The translations under genes and the position numbers were made by a program. A model generated the notes under the pieces. The model saw only the letters and a program-made list of their open reading frames with translations, was not told the DNA's origin and searched no databases. Below, piece by piece: positions 55,030-64,000 of a DNA stretch of 64,000 nucleotides. Origin of the DNA: Gerris lacustris (lineage: Eukaryota > Arthropoda > Insecta > Hemiptera > Gerridae); NCBI GenBank assembly GCA_951217055.1, contig OX578280.1, forward strand, positions 4,464,001 to 4,528,000. Direction: 5' to 3'. The stretch's first letter is position 1, and the number at the start of each line of letters is the position of its first letter.

Positions 55030-55323
55030 TAAAAAGGCGAGCGCCGCGAGCCTGCAATAATATTATTAAATAAAGATTATGCAGAAATGCTTTTATAACA
55101 GGCGAGCGTAGCGAGCCTGCATTAATATTATTAAATAAAGATTATGCAGAAATGCTTTTATAACAGGCGAGCGCAGCGAGCCTGCAATAATATTATTAAA
55201 TAAAGATTATGCAGAAATGCTTTCATAACAGGCGAGCGTAGCGAGCCTGCATTAATATTATTAAATAAAGATTATGCAGAAATGCTTTTATAACACGCGC
55301 GCGTAGCGAGCCTGCATTAATAT
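55030..55323 (+). repeat. GCGAGCGNAGCGAGC satellite, short block
   Basis: Five monomers of about 60 bases with spacer ATATTATTAAATAAAGATTA and GCAGAAATGCTTTTATAACA. Boxes alternate between loop GCA or GCC and loop GTA. Confidence 0.92.
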
Positions 55324-56165
55324 TATTGAACGAGCGCAGTGAGTTCTTCATTACAGAGACTTGGGATTTGAAAAGTTTGTGTGTTTGTTTGTTTGTGTGT
55401 TTGTTTGTTTGTCTAACGATAACTGGAGTAAAAATTGATAAATTTCAACGAAATTTGGCACATATATGCATCTCAGCATTTGTGAGAAGTGTATAGTTTT
55501 TGGAAATTCCTCACTCAATATTTTCAAGATGGCGCCCAATATGGCGGACGACAAAAAAAGAAAGTTTTAGTCAGCATAATGTGTTATACATCGTTTTAAA
55601 GATCTTTAAGAGGAGGAAAAGAATATGTAACTAATAAATTTTCACATTTAATATTTTCAAGATGGCGGCCAATATGGCGGACGACTATAAAAAAAAGGTT
55701 TAGCCAGCATAATGTGTTATACATAGTTTTAAAGGTCTTTAAGAGATGAAAAAGAATATGTAACTAATAAAATTTCTCAGTTCATATTTTCAAGATGGCG
55801 GCCAATATGGCGGACGACTAAAATAAAAAGTTATATCCAGCATAATGTGTTATACATCGTTTTAAAGGCCTTTAAGAGGAGGATAAGAATATGTAACTAA
55901 TGAAATTACACACTTAATATTTTCAAGATGGCGGTCAATATGGCGGACGACTAAACAAACAGTTTTTAGTCAGTATGACATGTTATACATCAATTTAAAG
56001 CTCTTGAAGTCTAGAAAAGGAATATCCAACTATTCAAATTTCACACATAATATTTTTAAAATGGCGGCCAATATAAAGAAAACAAAAAAAAGTTTTACAT
56101 ATCTGCATAACATGTTATAAATCGTTTAAAGGAATTTTAAAGGCTACAGATTATGTACTAATATT
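55324..56165 (+). mobile_element. Family U element, copy 3
   Basis: Near-identical to copy 2, about 1128 bases downstream (hairpin 55328-55346), with 133-bp units from 55527 to about 56070. One unit type has moved in order relative to copy 2, so unequal exchange has acted inside the element as well as on the U-plus-satellite pair. Confidence 0.85.
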
Positions 56166-56169
56166 GTAT

Positions 56170-56748
56170 AAAAAGGCGAGCGCCGCGAGCCTGCAATAAT
56201 ATTATTAAATAAAGATTATGCAGAAATGCTTTTATAAAAGGCGAGCGCAGCGAGCCTGCAATAATATTATTAAATAAAGATTATGCAGAAATGCTTTTAT
56301 AACAGGCGAGCGTAGCGAGCCTGCATTAATATTATTAAATAAAGATTATGCAGAAATGCTTTTATAACAGGCGAGCGCAGCGAGCCTGCAATAATATTAT
56401 TAAATAAAGATTATGCAGAAATGCTTTTATAACAGGCGAGCGTAGCGAGCCTGCATTAATATTATTAAATAAAGATTATGCAGAAATGCTTTTATAACAG
56501 GCGAGCGCAGCGAGCCTGCAATAATATTATTAAATAAAGATTATGCAGTAATGCTTTTATAACAGGCGAGCGTAGCGAGCCTGCATTAATATTATTAAAT
56601 AAAGATTATGTAGAAATGCTGTATAAACAGGCGAGCGTAGCGAGCCTGTATTAATATTACTTTTATAACAGGCGAGCGTAGTGAGCCTAAAATCATTTTA
56701 TTAAATAAAATATTTACTAAAAATGTATGCTGTATGAACAGGCGAGCG
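56170..56748 (+). repeat. GCGAGCGNAGCGAGC satellite, transition block
   Basis: About nine monomers. The first are the 60-base ATTATGCAGAAATGCTTTTA type arranged as alternating GTA and GCA boxes. The last are types found in the following higher-order repeat. Confidence 0.92.
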
Positions 56749-59700
56749 CAGCGAGCCTGCAATTATATTATTAAATAAAGATTATGTAGAAATTCTGTAT
56801 AAACAGGCGAGCGTAGCGAGCCTGCATTAATATTACTTTTATAACAGGCGAGCGCAGCGAGCCTGCAATAATATTATTAAATAATGATTATGTAGAAATA
56901 CTGTATAAACAGGCGAGCGTAGCGAGCCTGCATTAATATTACTTTTATAACAGGCGAGCGTAGTAAGCCTGCAATAATATTATTAAATAAAGATTATGTA
57001 GAAATGCTGTATAAACAGGCGAGCGTAGCGAGCCTGCATTAATATTACTTTTATAACAGGCGAGCGTAGTGAGCCTGCAATCATTTTATTAAATAAAATA
57101 TTTACTACAAATGCATGCTATATAAGCAGGCGAGCGAAGCGAGCCTGCATTAACGTTATTAAATTAAGATTATGTGAAATGTTGTATAAACCGGCGAGCG
57201 TAGCGAGCCTGCATTTATATTATTAAATAAATATTACGTACAAATGTTGTATAACCAGGCGAGCGCAGTGAGCCTGCAATAATTATTATTAAATAAAGAT
57301 AATGTAAAAATGCTATATAAACAGGCGAGCGCAGCGAACCCGCAATATTTTTATTAAATAAATATTATATAGAAATGCGGTATAACCAGGCGAGCGTAGC
57401 GAGCCTGCATTAATATTATTAAATAAAGATTATATAGGTAACAACTGGTGAGCGTGGTGAGCCTGCAATTATATTATTAAATAAAGATTATGTAGAAATT
57501 CTGTATAAACAGGCGAGCGTAGCGAGCCTGCATTAATATTACTTTTATAACAGGCGAGCGCAGCGAGCCTGCAATAATATTATTAAATAATGATTATGTA
57601 GAAATACTGTATAAACAGGCGAGCGTAGCGAGCCTGCATTAATATTACTTTTATAACAGGCGAGCGTAGTAAGCCTGCAATAATATTATTAAATAAAGAT
57701 TATGTAGAAATGCTGTATAAACAGGCGAGCGTAGCGAGCCTGCATTAATATTACTTTTATAACAGGCGAGCGTAGTGAGCCTGCAATCATTTTATTAAAT
57801 AAAATATTTACTACAAATGCATGCTATATAAGCAGGCGAGCGAAGCGAGCCTGCATTAACGTTATTAAATTAAGATTATGTGAAATGTTGTATAAACCGG
57901 CGAGCGTAGCGAGCCTGCATTTATATTATTAAATAAATATTACGTACAAATGTTGTATAACCAGGCGAGCGCAGTGAGCCTGCAATAATTTTTATTAAAT
58001 AAAGATAATGTAAAAATGCTATATAAACAGGCGAGCGCAGCGAACCCGCAATATTTTTATTAAATAAATATTATATAGAAATGCGGTATAACCAGGCGAG
58101 CGTAGCGAGCCTGCATTAATATTATTAAATAAAGATTATATAGGTAACAACTGGTGAGCGTGGTGAGCCTGCAATTATATTATTAAATAAAGATTATGTA
58201 GAAATTCTGTATAAACAGGCGAGCGTAGCGAGCCTGCATTAATATTACTTTTATAACAGGCGAGCGCAGCGAGCCTGCAATAATATTATTAAATAATGAT
58301 TATGTAGAAATACTGTATAAACAGGCGAGCGTAGCGAGCCTGCATTAATATTACTTTTATAACAGGCGAGCGTAGTAAGCCTGCAATAATATTATTAAAT
58401 AAAGATTATGTAGAAATGCTGTATAAACAGGCGAGCGTAGCGAGCCTGCATTAATATTACTTTTATAACAGGCGAGCGTAGTGAGCCTGCAATCATTTTA
58501 TTAAATAAAATATTTACTACAAATGCATGCTATATAAGCAGGCGAGCGAAGCGAGCCTGCATTAACGTTATTAAATTAAGATTATGTGAAATGTTGTATA
58601 AACCGGCGAGCGTAGCGAGCCTGCATTTATATTATTAAATAAATATTACGTACAAATGTTGTATAACCAGGCGAGCGCAGTGAGCCTGCAATAATTTTTA
58701 TTAAATAAAGATAATGTAAAAATGCTATATAAACAGGCGAGCGCAGCGAACCCGCAATATTTTTATTAAATAAATATTATATAGAAATGCGGTATAACCA
58801 GGCGAGCGTAGCGAGCCTGCATTAATATTATTAAATAAAGATTATATAGGTAACAACTGGTGAGCGTGGTGAGCCTGCAATTATATTATTAAATAAAGAT
58901 TATGTAGAAATTCTGTATAAACAGGCGAGCGTAGCGAGCCTGCATTAATATTACTTTTATAACAGGCGAGCGCAGCGAGCCTGCAATAATATTATTAAAT
59001 AATGATTATGTAGAAATACTGTATAAACAGGCGAGCGTAGCGAGCCTGCATTAATATTACTTTTATAACAGGCGAGCGTAGTAAGCCTGCAATAATATTA
59101 TTAAATAAAGATTATGTAGAAATGCTGTATAAACAGGCGAGCGTAGCGAGCCTGCATTAATATTACTTTTATAACAGGCGAGCGTAGTGAGCCTGCAATC
59201 ATTTTATTAAATAAAATATTTACTACAAATGCATGCTATATAAGCAGGCGAGCGAAGCGAGCCTGCATTAACGTTATTAAATTAAGATTATGTGAAATGT
59301 TGTATAAACCGGCGAGCGTAGCGAGCCTGCATTTATATTATTAAATAAATATTACGTACAAATGTTGTATAACCAGGCGAGCGCAGTGAGCCTGCAATAA
59401 TTTTTATTAAATAAAGATAATGTAAAAATGCTATATAAACAGGCGAGCGCAGCGAACCCGCAATATTTTTATTAAATAAATATTATATAGAAATGCGGTA
59501 TAACCAGGCGAGCGTAGCGAGCCTGCATTAATATTATTAAATAAAGATTATATAGGTAACAACTGGTGAGCGTGGTGAGCCTGCAATTATATTATTAAAT
59601 AAAGATTATGTAGAAATTCTGTATAAACAGGCGAGCGTAGCGAGCCTGCATTAATATTACTTTTATAACAGGCGAGCGCAGCGAGCCTGCAATAATATTA

Positions 59701-62700
59701 TTAAATAATGATTATGTAGAAATACTGTATAAACAGGCGAGCGTAGCGAGCCTGCATTAATATTACTTTTATAACAGGCGAGCGTAGTAAGCCTGCAATA
59801 ATATTATTAAATAAAGATTATGTAGAAATGCTGTATAAACAGGCGAGCGTAGCGAGCCTGCATTAATATTACTTTTATAACAGGCGAGCGTAGTGAGCCT
59901 GCAATCATTTTATTAAATAAAATATTTACTACAAATGCATGCTATATAAGCAGGCGAGCGAAGCGAGCCTGCATTAACGTTATTAAATTAAGATTATGTG
60001 AAATGTTGTATAAACCGGCGAGCGTAGCGAGCCTGCATTTATATTATTAAATAAATATTACGTACAAATGTTGTATAACCAGGCGAGCGCAGTGAGCCTG
60101 CAATAATTTTTATTAAATAAAGATAATGTAAAAATGCTATATAAACAGGCGAGCGCAGCGAACCCGCAATATTTTTATTAAATAAATATTATATAGAAAT
60201 GCGGTATAACCAGGCGAGCGTAGCGAGCCTGCATTAATATTATTAAATAAAGATTATATAGGTAACAACTGGTGAGCGTGGTGAGCCTGCAATTATATTA
60301 TTAAATAAAGATTATGTAGAAATTCTGTATAAACAGGCGAGCGTAGCGAGCCTGCATTAATATTACTTTTATAACAGGCGAGCGCAGCGAGCCTGCAATA
60401 ATATTATTAAATAATGATTATGTAGAAATACTGTATAAACAGGCGAGCGTAGCGAGCCTGCATTAATATTACTTTTATAACAGGCGAGCGTAGTAAGCCT
60501 GCAATAATATTATTAAATAAAGATTATGTAGAAATGCTGTATAAACAGGCGAGCGTAGCGAGCCTGCATTAATATTACTTTTATAACAGGCGAGCGTAGT
60601 GAGCCTGCAATCATTTTATTAAATAAAATATTTACTACAAATGCATGCTATATAAGCAGGCGAGCGAAGCGAGCCTGCATTAACGTTATTAAATTAAGAT
60701 TATGTGAAATGTTGTATAAACCGGCGAGCGTAGCGAGCCTGCATTTATATTATTAAATAAATATTACGTACAAATGTTGTATAACCAGGCGAGCGCAGTG
60801 AGCCTGCAATAATTTTTATTAAATAAAGATAATGTAAAAATGCTATATAAACAGGCGAGCGCAGCGAACCCGCAATATTTTTATTAAATAAATATTATAT
60901 AGAAATGCGGTATAACCAGGCGAGCGTAGCGAGCCTGCATTAATATTATTAAATAAAGATTATATAGGTAACAACTGGTGAGCGTGGTGAGCCTGCAATT
61001 ATATTATTAAATAAAGATTATGTAGAAATTCTGTATAAACAGGCGAGCGTAGCGAGCCTGCATTAATATTACTTTTATAACAGGCGAGCGCAGCGAGCCT
61101 GCAATAATATTATTAAATAATGATTATGTAGAAATACTGTATAAACAGGCGAGCGTAGCGAGCCTGCATTAATATTACTTTTATAACAGGCGAGCGTAGT
61201 AAGCCTGCAATAATATTATTAAATAAAGATTATGTAGAAATGCTGTATAAACAGGCGAGCGTAGCGAGCCTGCATTAATATTACTTTTATAACAGGCGAG
61301 CGTAGTGAGCCTGCAATCATTTTATTAAATAAAATATTTACTACAAATGCATGCTATATAAGCAGGCGAGCGAAGCGAGCCTGCATTAACGTTATTAAAT
61401 TAAGATTATGTGAAATGTTGTATAAACCGGCGAGCGTAGCGAGCCTGCATTTATATTATTAAATAAATATTACGTACAAATGTTGTATAACCAGGCGAGC
61501 GCAGTGAGCCTGCAATAATTTTTATTAAATAAAGATAATGTAAAAATGCTATATAAACAGGCGAGCGCAGCGAACCCGCAATATTTTTATTAAATAAATA
61601 TTATATAGAAATGCGGTATAACCAGGCGAGCGTAGCGAGCCTGCATTAATATTATTAAATAAAGATTATATAGGTAACAACTGGTGAGCGTGGTGAGCCT
61701 GCAATTATATTATTAAATAAAGATTATGTAGAAATTCTGTATAAACAGGCGAGCGTAGCGAGCCTGCATTAATATTACTTTTATAACAGGCGAGCGCAGC
61801 GAGCCTGCAATAATATTATTAAATAATGATTATGTAGAAATACTGTATAAACAGGCGAGCGTAGCGAGCCTGCATTAATATTACTTTTATAACAGGCGAG
61901 CGTAGTAAGCCTGCAATAATATTATTAAATAAAGATTATGTAGAAATGCTGTATAAACAGGCGAGCGTAGCGAGCCTGCATTAATATTACTTTTATAACA
62001 GGCGAGCGTAGTGAGCCTGCAATCATTTTATTAAATAAAATATTTACTACAAATGCATGCTATATAAGCAGGCGAGCGAAGCGAGCCTGCATTAACGTTA
62101 TTAAATTAAGATTATGTGAAATGTTGTATAAACCGGCGAGCGTAGCGAGCCTGCATTTATATTATTAAATAAATATTACGTACAAATGTTGTATAACCAG
62201 GCGAGCGCAGTGAGCCTGCAATAATTTTTATTAAATAAAGATAATGTAAAAATGCTATATAAACAGGCGAGCGCAGCGAACCCGCAATATTTTTATTAAA
62301 TAAATATTATATAGAAATGCGGTATAACCAGGCGAGCGTAGCGAGCCTGCATTAATATTATTAAATAAAGATTATATAGGTAACAACTGGTGAGCGTGGT
62401 GAGCCTGCAATTATATTATTAAATAAAGATTATGTAGAAATTCTGTATAAACAGGCGAGCGTAGCGAGCCTGCATTAATATTACTTTTATAACAGGCGAG
62501 CGCAGCGAGCCTGCAATAATATTATTAAATAATGATTATGTAGAAATACTGTATAAACAGGCGAGCGTAGCGAGCCTGCATTAATATTACTTTTATAACA
62601 GGCGAGCGTAGTAAGCCTGCAATAATATTATTAAATAAAGATTATGTAGAAATGCTGTATAAACAGGCGAGCGTAGCGAGCCTGCATTAATATTACTTTT

Positions 62701-63823
62701 ATAACAGGCGAGCGTAGTGAGCCTGCAATCATTTTATTAAATAAAATATTTACTACAAATGCATGCTATATAAGCAGGCGAGCGAAGCGAGCCTGCATTA
62801 ACGTTATTAAATTAAGATTATGTGAAATGTTGTATAAACCGGCGAGCGTAGCGAGCCTGCATTTATATTATTAAATAAATATTACGTACAAATGTTGTAT
62901 AACCAGGCGAGCGCAGTGAGCCTGCAATAATTTTTATTAAATAAAGATAATGTAAAAATGCTATATAAACAGGCGAGCGCAGCGAACCCGCAATATTTTT
63001 ATTAAATAAATATTATATAGAAATGCGGTATAACCAGGCGAGCGTAGCGAGCCTGCATTAATATTATTAAATAAAGATTATATAGGTAACAACTGGTGAG
63101 CGTGGTGAGCCTGCAATTATATTATTAAATAAAGATTATGTAGAAATTCTGTATAAACAGGCGAGCGTAGCGAGCCTGCATTAATATTACTTTTATAACA
63201 GGCGAGCGCAGCGAGCCTGCAATAATATTATTAAATAATGATTATGTAGAAATACTGTATAAACAGGCGAGCGTAGCGAGCCTGCATTAATATTACTTTT
63301 ATAACAGGCGAGCGTAGTAAGCCTGCAATAATATTATTAAATAAAGATTATGTAGAAATGCTGTATAAACAGGCGAGCGTAGCGAGCCTGCATTAATATT
63401 ACTTTTATAACAGGCGAGCGTAGTGAGCCTGCAATCATTTTATTAAATAAAATATTTACTACAAATGCATGCTATATAAGCAGGCGAGCGAAGCGAGCCT
63501 GCATTAACGTTATTAAATTAAGATTATGTGAAATGTTGTATAAACCGGCGAGCGTAGCGAGCCTGCATTTATATTATTAAATAAATATTACGTACAAATG
63601 TTGTATAACCAGGCGAGCGCAGTGAGCCTGCAATAATTTTTATTAAATAAAGATAATGTAAAAATGCTATATAAACAGGCGAGCGCAGCGAACCCGCAAT
63701 ATTTTTATTAAATAAATATTATATAGAAATGCGGTATAACCAGGCGAGCGTAGCGAGCCTGCATTAATATTATTAAATAAAGATTATATAGGTAACAACT
63801 GGTGAGCGTGGTGAGCCTGCAAT
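56749..63823 (+). repeat. 706-bp higher-order repeat, ten copies of a 12-monomer unit
   Basis: GGTAACAACTGG starts at 57437, 58143, 58849, 59555, 60261, 60967, 61673, 62379, 63085 and 63791, every interval exactly 706. Each unit has twelve monomers of about 41-70 bases with distinguishable boxes (loop GTA, GCA or GAA; variants GTAGTAAGCC, GCAGCGAACCC, GGTGAGCGTGGTGAGCC). Copies are almost identical by eye. One visible difference is near 57293 (AATTATTATT in copy 1, AATTTTTATT later). The array ends abruptly at GAGCCTGCAAT/GACTTT. Confidence 0.98.
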
Positions 63824-64000
63824 GACTTTATTAAATATGGATTATATATGGATGAATGGAAAACATTTTAGCTCCTGAGAACTTGCGAATTCATACGAAA
63901 TTTAATTCGGCTCACACCATCTCGGTCCTATAATATGACGATTAAAGAGGAAGATTGTAGTCAGAATGATATACCATACATTGTTTTAAAAGGCTTTATG
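63824..64000 (+). repeat. Array edge and start of a further 133-bp satellite unit
   Basis: After a short unique part, GTAGTCAGAATGATATACCA and TACATTGTTTTAAAAGGCTT near 63957-63998 match the 133-bp unit (AGTCAGCATAATGTGTTATA, CATCGTTTTAAAGG). The higher-order array is therefore bounded on the right by U-type sequence as well. Confidence 0.65.

Noticed and set aside
52918..63823. CRISPR-like array (short conserved box, 25-50-base spacers)
   Set aside because: Spacers are AT-rich, related to one another and repeat in a 706-bp order, the box length varies, and the context is eukaryotic.

Overview
The window looks like intergenic or intronic DNA from an arthropod, most likely an insect. It is AT-rich and has no operons, ribosome binding sites or long reading frames. 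It contains remnants of a Jockey-type non-LTR retrotransposon, tRNA- and 5S-rRNA-related repeat units, hAT-type and other inverted-repeat DNA elements, and long satellite arrays. I see no character that fixes the order; a hemipteran is only an impression. Only one piece of likely host protein-coding sequence is visible: a short, GC-rich terminal exon at 49257-49443 whose protein I do not recognise. A 200-base N gap lies just downstream of it.

Layout. 1-5.3 kb: three copies of one repeat, a broken Jockey reverse transcriptase split by a 10-bp minisatellite, and pieces of two abundant families (called P and T here). 5.5-9.6 kb: a hAT-like fragment with G/C runs, a 270-bp tandem pair, a head-to-head P foldback, and repeat S. 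9.7-16.2 kb: a tRNA-bearing repeat with flanking duplication, a 46-bp tandem array, an intact hAT element with 8-bp target duplications, and repeat Q. 16.2-24 kb: an element carrying a 5S rRNA fragment, an inverted-repeat element, and a 1.5-kb T palindrome. 24-34 kb: a 140-bp satellite with a hairpin insertion, V inserted in P, a P/T chimera, and a second 10-bp minisatellite. 34-49 kb: an inverted tRNA-derived SINE with 16-bp target duplications, several foldbacks, a 75-bp palindromic array inside an inverted-repeat element inside P, and a large inverted repeat inside Q. 49-64 kb: the exon, the gap, a P foldback split by a GC-rich MITE, and then 12 kb of two interleaved satellites. The last 7.1 kb is a 12-monomer, 706-bp higher-order repeat in ten copies.

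Unifying observation. At least seven repeat families carry the same unusual DNA hairpin: a short stem, often containing a tandem G.A/A.G mismatch in C-GA-G context, closed by a C-G pair around a GNA (or GNNA) loop. The outer stem changes between families by paired substitutions, and the variable base falls at the N of the loop. In four families the hairpin is at or near an element end, and in the satellite it is the conserved box. Several families also share a (GTYT)n microsatellite followed by a conserved block ending in GAAATTTGG, a layout like Helentron/DINE-type rolling-circle elements. My reading is that one group of rolling-circle-like elements with GNA-hairpin ends generated most of this window, including the terminal satellite. 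That is inference.
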